This document shows, in pieces, positions 8,659 through 16,305 of a DNA stretch of 64,000 nt. The position numbers and the translations under genes are program-made. The notes under the pieces are model-generated. The model saw nothing but the letters and a program-made list of their open reading frames with translations, was not told the DNA's origin and made no database searches. The stretch's first letter is position 1, and every line of letters begins with the position of its first letter. Source of the stretch: JADLHS01 sp039806955 (GTDB lineage: Bacteria; Verrucomicrobiota; Verrucomicrobiia; Limisphaerales; JADLHS01); the NCBI GenBank assembly GCA_039806955.1, contig JBDHQI010000017.1, positions 22,643 through 86,642 of the forward strand, written 5' to 3'.

Positions 8659-8963
8659 ATTGAATTGTCGGTTGGTTGGTCATTGGGTAAAGCCAGTCGC
8701 AAAGCCTGATTCGCTGAGTGAAAGCCAGGCGAAATTGTGTCAACGGCCCGGAAGGAGTTATTGGTCATGTTATCTTTGTGCTGCAACCATGCGGGGGGAT
8801 TCTATTCCAGCTTCGATTAAGCCATGATTAAGACCCGGACACCAAGGCGGAATTATGGCTTTCGCGGCGGAAGGAGATTCATTTGTCCGGACCATGGGAT
8901 TGGAGTGCAAAAGAAAGCCCCCATTCACCCAACATTGATCCGGAAGCGCCAGGCCGGCGCCTG
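8659..8963. other. Intergenic region upstream of the small secreted ORF
   Basis: About 305 bases without a convincing gene, between the minus-strand small ORF and the end of mpl. The only clear signal is the ATTAAG-N5-ATTAAG pair at 8816-8832. Confidence 0.6.
8816..8832 (-). promoter_or_regulatory. Predicted response-regulator binding site, ATTAAG-N5-ATTAAG
   Basis: Two perfect ATTAAG hexamers are separated by CCATG, the same spacing as the pair at 1991-2007 with a different spacer. It lies 158 bases upstream of the small ORF starting at 8658 and about 350 bases past the response regulator stop. Confidence 0.5.
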
Positions 8964-10361
8964 CTAACTGCGCCGCCCAAATCGCGCCAGCAGTTTCTGG
9001 TGAATGTCCCCGAAGCCGCCGTTGCTGAAAACGCACACGACGTCGCCCGGCTGCACCTGCGTGCCGCAGTGCGCCACAATCGCGTCGGCGTCGGCCAGAT
9101 ACGCGGCGTTCTTGCCGGCCGCCTGGATCGTCGCCATCAACTGCGCGGGATTCAATCGCTCTTCCGGCTTGAGCAACTCCAATCGCGCGATCTGCGAAAC
9201 GATCACCCCATCAGCATCCGCGAACGCCTCCGCCAGTTCCTGCTGAAACACATTGCGGCGCGTGGTGTTGCTGCGGGGTTCGAAGATGGCCCAGATTTTT
9301 TCCTTCGCGTATTTCACCCGCAACGCCCGCAACGTCTCGCGGATTGCCGTCGGATGATGGCCGAAGTCGTCAATCACCGTCACGCCGCCGGAGATGCCGC
9401 GCACCTCCATGCGGCGCTTGATGCCCTTGAACGTGTCGAACGCGCTCTGGATTTCCTTGTTCGTCAACCCGCAGTGTTTTGCCGCCGCCACCACCGCGAG
9501 CGCATTGCGCACGTTGAGTTCGCCGACCAGGTTCAGATGAAACTTCGCGCTGGGGATCTCGAACTCGCTCGCCGTCGGACCGAGCCGGAGATTCGTGGCG
9601 CGGATGGCATTGTGCTCGCCAAGGCCGAAGCGCTTCACCGGACAGAAATTCACGTTCAGCAGCGGCGCGAGGTTGGGATCGTCGCCGTTGCCGAGCAACA
9701 GGCCGTTGCGCGGCACGAGCCGGATGAAATGCGAGAAGGTTTTCTGCACCGCCGCGAGGTTCTCGAAAATGTCGGCGTGATCAAACTCGAGATTGTTCAC
9801 GATGGCGACCTCGGGCAGGTAATGGATGAACTTACTGCGCTTGTCGAAGAACGCCGTGTCGTATTCGTCACCCTCGATGATGAACCATTCGCTGTCCGTG
9901 AACCGCGCGCCCTGGCCGAGATTGTTTGGGATGCCGCCAATGAGGAAGCTCGGATTCCGGCCATTGTGTTCAAACACCCAGGCCAGCAGCGACGTGGTCG
10001 TCGTCTTGCCATGCGTGCCGCTGACGACGACGCAGCGTTTGCCGCGGATGAAAAATTCCCGGAGCAAATCCGGCAGCGAACAAAATCGCAGCTTGTGATC
10101 CAGCGCGTATTCCGCCTCGGGATTGCCGCGCGAAATGGCGTTGCCGATGACAACAAGATCGGGTTGGTGCGCGAGATTGCGTTCCGCATAACCATTCATC
10201 ACCTCAATCTGACGTTCGGCCAGGAAGATGGACATGGGCGGATAAACGTTCTGATCCGAGCCGGTGACCTGATAGCCCTTTTCCTGCAACGCGGCGGCGG
10301 TGGCGGCCATCGCCGTGCCGCAAATCCCGACAAAGTGAACTGATTTGATTTCCGCAAACAT
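8964..10361 (-). CDS. mpl: UDP-N-acetylmuramate:tripeptide ligase (murein peptide ligase)
   Basis: From the ATG at 10361 the protein has 465 residues, the usual length for Mpl. It begins MFAEIKSVHFVGICGTAMA, the nucleotide-binding glycine motif of the Mur ligase N-terminal domain, and carries the ATP-binding loop GTHGKTTTTSLLAW near residue 110, then EGDEYDTAFFDKRSKF, typical of Mpl. It recycles cell-wall tripeptide by joining it to UDP-MurNAc in the cytoplasm. The open frame extends upstream to 10562, but that part overlaps the previous gene and has no family match. The 17-base gap to the preceding gene suggests one transcript with the nucleotidyltransferase pair. Confidence 0.93.
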   Translation of the reverse strand: MFAEIKSVHFVGICGTAMAATAAALQEKGYQVTGSDQNVYPPMSIFLAERQIEVMNGYAERNLAHQPDLVVIGNAISRGNPEAEYALDHKLRFCSLPDLLREFFIRGKRCVVVSGTHGKTTTTSLLAWVFEHNGRNPSFLIGGIPNNLGQGARFTDSEWFIIEGDEYDTAFFDKRSKFIHYLPEVAIVNNLEFDHADIFENLAAVQKTFSHFIRLVPRNGLLLGNGDDPNLAPLLNVNFCPVKRFGLGEHNAIRATNLRLGPTASEFEIPSAKFHLNLVGELNVRNALAVVAAAKHCGLTNKEIQSAFDTFKGIKRRMEVRGISGGVTVIDDFGHHPTAIRETLRALRVKYAKEKIWAIFEPRSNTTRRNVFQQELAEAFADADGVIVSQIARLELLKPEERLNPAQLMATIQAAGKNAAYLADADAIVAHCGTQVQPGDVVCVFSNGGFGDIHQKLLARFGRRS

Positions 10362-10378
10362 AATTGAAATTGCAACCC

Positions 10379-10759
10379 TCAGGCCCGGGTCAGCGCATTT
10401 TCGCTGACGAACAGATTGCGCGACCGAAACGCGGCCGGACTTTCCAAAAGCAACACCGCTCGCAGGGAATCGAGAGAAGAAGCAAACCAGGGGCGGCGCA
10501 GAAAGCGTTGGTCCGCCCGAACCCAGGCCGGCTCTGGAAGATTGAATTTCCACGCCAGCCATTCCGCCGTGGCGGCTAGATAAGCGTCTTCGATTGCGCC
10601 CAGTTGCGGAATTTTTTCCGCCAGTGGCGCCGGTGAGGTAGCGATTGCTTCCGGCTGGGGCTGGGCATAAAAGCCGTCGAGAAAATTACGCAGAGAGAAA
10701 TCGAAAGATTCCCCGCGCGCGGTGAGTTGCGCCACTTCGGCCAGCGTTTGCGGAATCAT
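10379..10759 (-). CDS. Small conserved partner of the upstream nucleotidyltransferase
   Basis: From the ATG at 10759 the protein has 126 residues. It is mostly helical with a conserved-looking C-terminus (SPAAFRSRNLFVSENALTRA). Its ATG overlaps the stop of the preceding gene by four bases, a sign of fixed stoichiometry. I recognise it only as the kind of small protein found beside DUF6036-type nucleotidyltransferases; its activity is unknown. By position it could be an antitoxin-like or substrate partner. The longer upstream ORF start is rejected because it lies antisense-like within the neighbour's coding frame. Confidence 0.65.
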   Translation of the reverse strand: MIPQTLAEVAQLTARGESFDFSLRNFLDGFYAQPQPEAIATSPAPLAEKIPQLGAIEDAYLAATAEWLAWKFNLPEPAWVRADQRFLRRPWFASSLDSLRAVLLLESPAAFRSRNLFVSENALTRA

Positions 10760-11334
10760 ACCTTGCCCTCCGCGAACAATCCTTCCACGAGATATTGTGC
10801 CTTCACGGGAATCTGGTTTTTGGGGTAATACGCCGCGACGATTTCCATGACTGCCGCCGCCGTTGCCAGCTTGAGGTGGCGAATCAAAAAGAGAATGTCC
10901 GTGACGTCGTCTGCTTCGCCCGCCATCGAGCCGATGCGCGAGGCCATGCACTTCATCGCCAGCAGATATTCCGGCGTGGGCATGGTCAAACGCAGATGGG
11001 GGAATTGCGGCAGACTGCCGGTGATGGTTTCATGCCGGGCCGAGATAAAACCTTTGGCTGCGTCATTCAACCATGTTTCGGGTAGATTATTGCTGGCGGC
11101 GATCTGCCGGGCGGCGGCGCGAATCATCTGAGTTGGCTGAAAAATCGCGTCCACATCTTTGGTGGAAGGTCGGGCCGCAAATGCCAGCACCATGACCGTG
11201 CCGCCGAACAAGCACAATTCACCCGTGGCCTGACGCTGCGCCAACTCATCCGAGAGCGCTTGCAGCGCCTTCAGAATCGCCTCGCGGGTCAACGTGTTCA
11301 ACGAACCAGCCATGTCGGGCAAGACGATAGGCAA
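10756..11334 (-). CDS. DUF6036-type nucleotidyltransferase-fold protein
   Basis: A 192-residue protein with an N-terminal nucleotidyltransferase fold: CLFGGTVMVLAFAARPSTKDVDAIF carries the Gly-Gly and the Asp-x-Asp pair. Conserved helices follow (MPTPEYLLAMKCMASR and EADDVTDILFLI), the arrangement of the DUF6036/AbiEii-like group. Such proteins are often toxin or antitoxin components that modify tRNA or a partner protein. It overlaps the next gene by four bases. The start could also be the ATG seven codons later. Toxin-antitoxin function is an inference from fold and pairing only. Confidence 0.7.
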   Translation of the reverse strand: MPIVLPDMAGSLNTLTREAILKALQALSDELAQRQATGELCLFGGTVMVLAFAARPSTKDVDAIFQPTQMIRAAARQIAASNNLPETWLNDAAKGFISARHETITGSLPQFPHLRLTMPTPEYLLAMKCMASRIGSMAGEADDVTDILFLIRHLKLATAAAVMEIVAAYYPKNQIPVKAQYLVEGLFAEGKV

Positions 11335-11658
11335 AATTCGCAGTCAGGAAAGCCGGAAGTATTCACAATTCTCAGTCGCAAAAAGACACAAGCGCGCCAA
11401 GAGTCTTGAACCGCCCTGATATGTATTGATGTCGGAGTTCAGAACCTCCGATAAGATACGGGTTGATGTTTTTACCGATGGGACGATGATTGTGTTCATT
11501 GACGGGTAGAGCGCGTCACTCCGTGCGTGCCGGGCAGGGGACTGCTCGCCCCACTTTCATAGTCGTAAATGCGTTTGTTGCTCGAGCCGCTTGTCGGACT
11601 CAGAAACGCGATTTTTCAGCCGGATTGAACCGACGCGTGGTGTGCGCGTCTGAAACCC
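11335..11658. other. Intergenic region with a possible dispersed repeat
   Basis: About 320 bases with no gene. Around 11505-11540 a stretch translates to GRARHSVRAGQG, a string I associate with a widespread intergenic repeat in this group of bacteria. That recognition is from memory and was not checked. Confidence 0.35.
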
Positions 11659-12005
11659 ATGGTCACCCGCTTCGTTCCGGTTGACCACGACACCCTCTGC
11701 ACTTTCCGCCGCGAAAATCGGGACCTCCTCACCGAGAAGCTCTCGTGAAAGTCCTGCCGCTGGCCCAGCAACTCGAAGCGTTGAAGCTCGGCCAGCTCCC
11801 CGTCGCCGCCGCCGACACCAAGGTGCTCGCCAACGCCAGCAAACACAGTGGCATCGGCTGGCAACGCGCCGGGGAGATGATGATTAAACGACTCGAATGG
11901 GAAGTGAGACAACTCCTGGTCAAGACTGAGCGGACGGATGCGACCCCGTTGCCGAACGGATTGGTGATTTCCGTGGTATTGTTTCCCCACCTGAACGCAC
12001 CGTGA
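11659..12005 (+). pseudogene. Transposase relic, IS1182-like
   Basis: Two overlapping reading frames give parts of one transposase. The first (11659-11748) reads MVTRFVPVDHDTL and FRRENRDLL and then stops. The second (from 11745) reads KVLPLAQQLEALKLGQL, ADTKVLANASKHS and LEWEVRQLLVKTE. The DxTKxxANASKH string and the following helix are typical of IS1182-group transposases. There is a frameshift and probable deletion between the parts, and both ends of the protein are missing. It is not functional. Confidence 0.7.
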
Positions 12006-12122
12006 GCATGGCGGATGGTATTTTGCATCCAGCACATGGAAGGGCCGCAATGAAATACACTTTCCAGTTCATCCGCAACAACGACAAACCGGGATGAGTT
12101 GTGCGCAGGCTTCGTTTGCTCA

Positions 12123-13250
12123 TCACCGCTGCCACACCACCAACGCAAAAATTCCCAAGGCCACCAGTCCCGCGAGCACGGCGAAGAAAATCTTCACCCA
12201 GCTCTTGGGATATCGTCCGACTATTGCGCCGGTGTAGCCATTGATCACCACTTGAAAGGCGCGCGCGCCGTAATTGTAAGCGAGCAGCCACACCGGCACG
12301 AGGATGTGTTTGAACGTCTGCCCTGAATAATCCGAATGCACGCTCAGGTTGCGATGGGTATCCCCGGGCACCTGCGACGCGCAGAGGGAATAAACCTTTC
12401 CGTCCATCACCTCACGCGCGTGCCGGGCGGCGCTGACGAGATCAATTTGATAACGCTCCACCACCCAGCCCGACAGAAAACCCGCGTTGTAGGGGGTGAG
12501 TTCCTTGGTGGGAAACGGCTCGACCCGGCCCAGTAAATCCGGTTGAACACCGCGCGACGCCGACACCAGTTCGTCATCGAAGAAGTGGTTCAGGCTGCCG
12601 GAGGACCATTGCCAGCGGACCTTTTGCACCTGTCGAGTCTGGGTCCGGCCATTGGCGTCACGATACGTTTCCGTCTCGTAGTAATAATACCCGGACTCAG
12701 CGGTCCAGTCCGCGTGAACCTGCGCGTCAAACGTCCAATAAGGAATGTAAAGGCCCTTCACCGTGTCCGTCAGCGCCGCGTGCTTGAGTTTGTTGGGTGC
12801 GAACCAACGACTGCCATACCACCGCCGAATATTTTCGCGTACCTGCGTCTCGCTGACCTTGAAGGGCAGTAAACTTTCCGGGCTGAACGCCTCCTTGATT
12901 TCCTCGTAGGGCACCAACGCCGCCGAACCGCAGAAGTTACAGCGTTGTCCGACTCGCTCGGGATCGAACACCGAGATGGCCTGGCAACTCTGGCACTTCA
13001 CAGAAGTCTTCTTCGCCTGCCAGCCGCGCTTGTCATCGGGAATCCCGCGAATCGCCGCGACCAGATCGTGTTCCTTGACAACTTGCTTGCCTGCGGCGTT
13101 CAACTCCATCTGGGCCGGCGACGTTGTGCCGCAGAACGGGCAGATCAGGGCTTGTTTGGCGGGATTCCATTCCGCCGCCGCGCCGCAGGCCGGGCAGGAG
13201 AATTTTTGTTGGGCGGTGGCTTGACCAATAATGGAAGGTTGGTTGGACAT
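12123..13250 (-). CDS. Zinc-ribbon membrane-anchored protein
   Basis: A 375-residue protein. Two zinc ribbons lie near the N-terminus: CPAC with CPFC (about 19-40) and CQSC with CNFC (about 86-108). A central beta-rich domain includes YIPYWTFDAQVHADW and ETYRDANG. One membrane segment lies at about 353-371 (IFFAVLAGLVALGIFALVV). Proteins of this build are often mis-named as primosomal protein N'-like. The arrangement recalls the zinc-ribbon partners of SPFH proteins such as those in Bacillus ydjFGHI. The SPFH gene lies just upstream on the same strand, separated only by a REP-associated transposase. Confidence 0.75.
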   Translation of the reverse strand: MSNQPSIIGQATAQQKFSCPACGAAAEWNPAKQALICPFCGTTSPAQMELNAAGKQVVKEHDLVAAIRGIPDDKRGWQAKKTSVKCQSCQAISVFDPERVGQRCNFCGSAALVPYEEIKEAFSPESLLPFKVSETQVRENIRRWYGSRWFAPNKLKHAALTDTVKGLYIPYWTFDAQVHADWTAESGYYYYETETYRDANGRTQTRQVQKVRWQWSSGSLNHFFDDELVSASRGVQPDLLGRVEPFPTKELTPYNAGFLSGWVVERYQIDLVSAARHAREVMDGKVYSLCASQVPGDTHRNLSVHSDYSGQTFKHILVPVWLLAYNYGARAFQVVINGYTGAIVGRYPKSWVKIFFAVLAGLVALGIFALVVWQR

Positions 13251-13340
13251 GGAAATGATAATTGGGCTTCAGGAATCACTTTCGGGGATTGAAATCGGGT
13301 GAAGTCGGCAGATTCGGGCAGACCGTCCAGCGTTTTGACG

Positions 13341-13438
13341 CATGGAGAGAATCCCAACGGGATTCCATCTTCCAGCCCCGGGTTGCCGAGAGGCTACCCG
13401 GGGTGAGTTCGATATTTTCCACAACTCTGAAAGAGTTG
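13341..13438 (+). repeat. REP-type element, left copy
   Basis: About 98 bases. It ends in a 7-bp stem hairpin, CAACTCT-GAA-AGAGTTG at 13422-13438, preceded by AACGGGATTCCATC and CCAGCCCCGGGTTGCCGAG. The same layout occurs in inverted orientation at 13905-13988 and in diverged form near 25398-25500. Together with the transposase between the two copies it forms a REP/RAYT unit. Confidence 0.75.
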
Positions 13439-13440
13439 CA

Positions 13441-13896
13441 TCAATCCCAAACGTATCGTTCGTCGAATTCAATTTCATACCGTCGTAATAGTTCCCGGAA
13501 CTCATCTTGGAACGTGACCGTTCGATGATGTTTTTCTTGTCCGGCGATGTAATTTCTCACCGCCTTGACTTGAGAGAAACCGATGGAGAAAATGCCGTAA
13601 CCATTCTGCCAGGCGAAATCATTCATGTTACGGCTTTTGGTCTTCAACCCGAGCGAGAAGCCGCGTTTGACTTCCTTGACCATCTCGGACGCTTCACAAG
13701 TGCGTGAAAGCGTCGAGAGAATATGAACATGATCTTCCACTCCACCGATGATGAGCGGTTGGGAATCGTGATTCGCCAAGATGCCATCCAGGTAGCGATG
13801 CAATTCCTCGCGCTGCACGCGGTCATGGAGAAATGGCCGCCGATCCTTGGTGGAAAAGACCGTGTGAACGATGATTTTGGCAAGCGATTGGGCCAT
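13441..13896 (-). CDS. REP-associated tyrosine transposase (RAYT, Y1_Tnp)
   Basis: A 151-residue protein of the IS200/REP-associated Y1 transposase family. It has the His-hydrophobic-His metal site in VEDHVHIL and the candidate catalytic tyrosine in WQNGYGIFSIG. Helical RNYIAGQEKHH follows, as in this family. The gene is complete. It is bracketed by an inverted pair of hairpin repeats, its likely DNA substrates. RAYTs cut and copy REP sequences through single-stranded DNA. It has been placed between the SPFH gene and the zinc-ribbon gene. Confidence 0.9.
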   Translation of the reverse strand: MAQSLAKIIVHTVFSTKDRRPFLHDRVQREELHRYLDGILANHDSQPLIIGGVEDHVHILSTLSRTCEASEMVKEVKRGFSLGLKTKSRNMNDFAWQNGYGIFSIGFSQVKAVRNYIAGQEKHHRTVTFQDEFRELLRRYEIEFDERYVWD

Positions 13897-13904
13897 ACGT
13901 GCTC

Positions 13905-13988
13905 CAACTCTTTCAGAGTTGGCAAATGGTTTGGACGATTACCCGCTGCGCGGCAACGCTGGGCTGGATGATTCCAATCCCGTTGGGA
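13905..13988 (-). repeat. REP-type element, right inverted copy
   Basis: The reverse complement of the left copy in outline: hairpin CAACTCT-TTC-AGAGTTG at 13905-13921, then a GCGGCAACGCTGGGCTGG block and ATTCCAATCCCGTTGGG. The stem is identical to the left copy; the interior has diverged. Confidence 0.75.
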
Positions 13989-14008
13989 TTGGTGGCAGTC
14001 ATGGCCGT

Positions 14009-15088
14009 TCAACTCTTCAAAAACTCATCCAGTGCCGCTTTGGTCACGCGCCAAGTCGAGCCAATTTTCTTGCCTTTGAGTTCGCCTTTTTCGAGTGTGG
14101 CGAGCACATCGGTTTCGCTCACGCCAAGAACCTTGGCAACTTCGTCGGTACCGAGCAATTCGGGGATGCCGCCCGCGCCTGGAATCGGTGGCGGCACTGC
14201 GCCTGCCGGTACAGCAGCGGGCGTGGTTTGTGGCGCGCCCATCGCGGCCATCATTTGTTGACCCATTGCGAGGCCGGCGCCGAGTTGCGCGGCCGTGTTC
14301 GCCATGCCGCCACCCTCGCCGCCTTTGCCCATCGCCTCGGCCATCTGGAACTTGACGTAGTCGTTCAGGTTGCCAATTGCCGCCATGCTGCTGCGCTTGT
14401 CAATCGCCTGTTCCACTTCGGGTGGCACGGACACGTTCTCAACGATGAAGCTGCTGATCTCAATGCCGTACTTGGTCGTGACCGCGGGATTGATGGCGGG
14501 CAACAGCGCTTCCCCGAGTTCCGCGTAGCGCGCGGCCACATCGAGCACCGGCACTTTGGACGACGCGAGCGCGTCGGTGAACACACTGACGATGCGCGAG
14601 CGCATGGTGTCAGCAAACTCATCGAGGCGGAAATGATTATCCGTGCCGGCGACTTCCTTGAGAAAGGTTTTCACGTCCACGACCTTGAAATCGAACGTGC
14701 CGTAGGCGCGTGCCCGCACGATGCCAAAATCCTGATCGCGCAGCATGATGGGGTTGGCCGTGCCCCACTTGTTGCCGGTGAACAGGCGCGTGTTGACGTA
14801 GTAGATGTCCGCCTTGAACGGCGATTCAAAGCCGTACTTCCAGCCCTTGATCGTCGAGAGAATCGGGATGTTGTCTGTGGTGAGCGCGTATTTGCCCGGA
14901 CCGAAGGTATCGGCGAACTGGCCCAGGTAGATAAACTGCGCGGTCTGCGATTCGCGCACGATGAGTTGCGCGCCGCGTTTGATTTCCTTGTCCTCGTCCG
15001 GGAAGCGCCACGAGAGCGTGTCGCGCGAATCGTCCTGCCATTGGATGATTTCGAGAAACTGCGTTTTCAGATAATCCATCAGACCCAT
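14009..15088 (-). CDS. SPFH/Band-7 domain protein with C-terminal HTH-like segment
   Basis: A 359-residue protein. Residues about 1-250 form an SPFH (Band_7_1, 'virion core'-like) domain: QLIVRESQTAQFIYLGQFADTF is typical of this subgroup. A Gly/Ala/Pro-rich linker follows (about 260-305). The C-terminus (about 308-359) reads LLGTDEVAKVLGVSETDV and GSTWRVTKAALDEFL, which resembles an excisionase/MerR-type helix-turn-helix. In Bacillus the related YdjI and its zinc-ribbon partner recruit PspA to membranes. No pspA is seen here. The attached HTH segment may bind protein or DNA; that is unresolved. Confidence 0.82.
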   Translation of the reverse strand: MGLMDYLKTQFLEIIQWQDDSRDTLSWRFPDEDKEIKRGAQLIVRESQTAQFIYLGQFADTFGPGKYALTTDNIPILSTIKGWKYGFESPFKADIYYVNTRLFTGNKWGTANPIMLRDQDFGIVRARAYGTFDFKVVDVKTFLKEVAGTDNHFRLDEFADTMRSRIVSVFTDALASSKVPVLDVAARYAELGEALLPAINPAVTTKYGIEISSFIVENVSVPPEVEQAIDKRSSMAAIGNLNDYVKFQMAEAMGKGGEGGGMANTAAQLGAGLAMGQQMMAAMGAPQTTPAAVPAGAVPPPIPGAGGIPELLGTDEVAKVLGVSETDVLATLEKGELKGKKIGSTWRVTKAALDEFLKS

Positions 15089-15223
15089 AATTGCCTTTCG
15101 TTAAGTTGGCGTATCATTGTCCCGTTGGCGCGGGCAGGGAAGCATAATTTCGGACGATTTGTGTAATCGGGTGGGCGCAGTCCGTGCTTGCGGAAACGGC
15201 GGCGCGCGGAGATTTTCTTGCGC

Positions 15224-15955
15224 ATGGCAGCTCAAGCGTTGAATTGTCCCAACTGCGGTGCGGCGGTGGCCTCGGACGCCACGCGCTGCGCGCATTGCAA
15301 TTCGCGCCTGGCCACGGTGGCGTGTCCCTCGTGCTTCGGAATGATTTTCCAGGGGGCGAAATTCTGTTCGCACTGCGGCGCTCCGGCCAGTCGCGCGCGC
15401 GCGAATTCGGACCAAAGGCGGCTCTGTCCGCGCTGCGGCGTCAGCCTGCAACCCATGGTGATCGGGGACAGTCACCTGCGGGAATGTCCGCGTTGCGAAG
15501 GGCTGTGGGCGGATGTGGACACCTTGCAACGGATTTACACGGACCGCGAGCAGCAATCGGCCCTGCTGGGCACGGCCGCCACGCTTCATTCGCCGCAGAC
15601 GGCGCCGCTGGAGAAGGTGCGCTACGTCCCCTGTCCGGTCTGCCGGAAGTTGATGAACCGTGTGAATTTCGCCAACTGCTCGGCGGTGATCGTGGATGTC
15701 TGCAAACCGCATGGCACCTGGTTTGACCAGGATGAACTGCGGCGCATTGTGGAATTCATCCGCGCCGGAGGTTTTGACAAAGCGCGGGCCTCGCAAATTG
15801 CGGAACTCGAACGCCAGCGCCGGCAATTGGAATCCGCTCGCTCCGCCGCCGCCGGGGCGGAGCGGATTAATCCCTATGCGTCTCCCCGAGGCGGCCTGTT
15901 TCAATCCGCGCTCGAAACCGCCGTCGGATCGGTGGTGGACGCCTTCTTCACTTGA
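15224..15955 (+). CDS. Zinc-ribbon protein with TFIIB-type zinc ribbon
   Basis: From the ATG at 15224 the protein has 243 residues; an upstream in-frame start at 15188 would add twelve basic residues. Four CxxC-type knuckle pairs are visible: CPNCG with CAHC, CPSC with CSHCG, CPRCG with CPRCEGLWAD, and CPVC with a later Cys-His. The CPRCEGLW(A)D string is the mark of the zf-TFIIB family. The C-terminus is charged and helical. It is divergent from the SPFH gene, with about 135 bases between the starts, and probably belongs to the same membrane or proteostasis module. Confidence 0.75.
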   Translation: MAAQALNCPNCGAAVASDATRCAHCNSRLATVACPSCFGMIFQGAKFCSHCGAPASRARANSDQRRLCPRCGVSLQPMVIGDSHLRECPRCEGLWADVDTLQRIYTDREQQSALLGTAATLHSPQTAPLEKVRYVPCPVCRKLMNRVNFANCSAVIVDVCKPHGTWFDQDELRRIVEFIRAGGFDKARASQIAELERQRRQLESARSAAAGAERINPYASPRGGLFQSALETAVGSVVDAFFT

Positions 15956-16305
15956 GGGTCGGCGCTTCTGAATTGTGCATTGAATTGCGCCAACCGACAT
16001 GGGCTGACGCGGCGCTGGGTGCAGATTGAATTCTGTCCAGGCCGGCCCGCGAGTGAACAGTGACTACGACCGGAACGGTCTTTGATCAGGTAGTAGATTT
16101 ACCCATGTCAGCAGCTTGCTGGCTAATACTTCATCGCCGCTGAATCTAGACTTGACGGCACGATTAACAAGTTCAGTTTGGGGACTATGAAACCCGGGTG
16201 GTCCACGGGTACAGCGAGGAAGTTTCCTTCGTTAAGCCGGTCAGGCTGGCGGCAACCTATTGAGTCTTTCCCCCTCGGGGTTGCATCCACGAAATCATCA
16301 TCATC
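15956..16305. other. Intergenic region, no gene seen
   Basis: About 350 bases upstream of the oxidoreductase. Near 16270-16287 a CCCCTCGGGGTTGCATCC string resembles the end of the REP-type elements at 13438 and 25492, but no full copy is present. I see no clear promoter. Confidence 0.4.

Noticed and set aside
8883..10343. Open + strand frame of 486 codons
   Set aside because: Antisense to mpl, which has all Mur ligase motifs on the other strand.
13422..13921. Possible CRISPR-like pair of hairpin repeats
   Set aside because: Only two inverted copies bracketing a transposase gene, no regular spacers and no cas genes; it is a REP/RAYT unit.
13871..15166. Open + strand frame of 431 codons
   Set aside because: Antisense to the SPFH gene; no recognisable fold.
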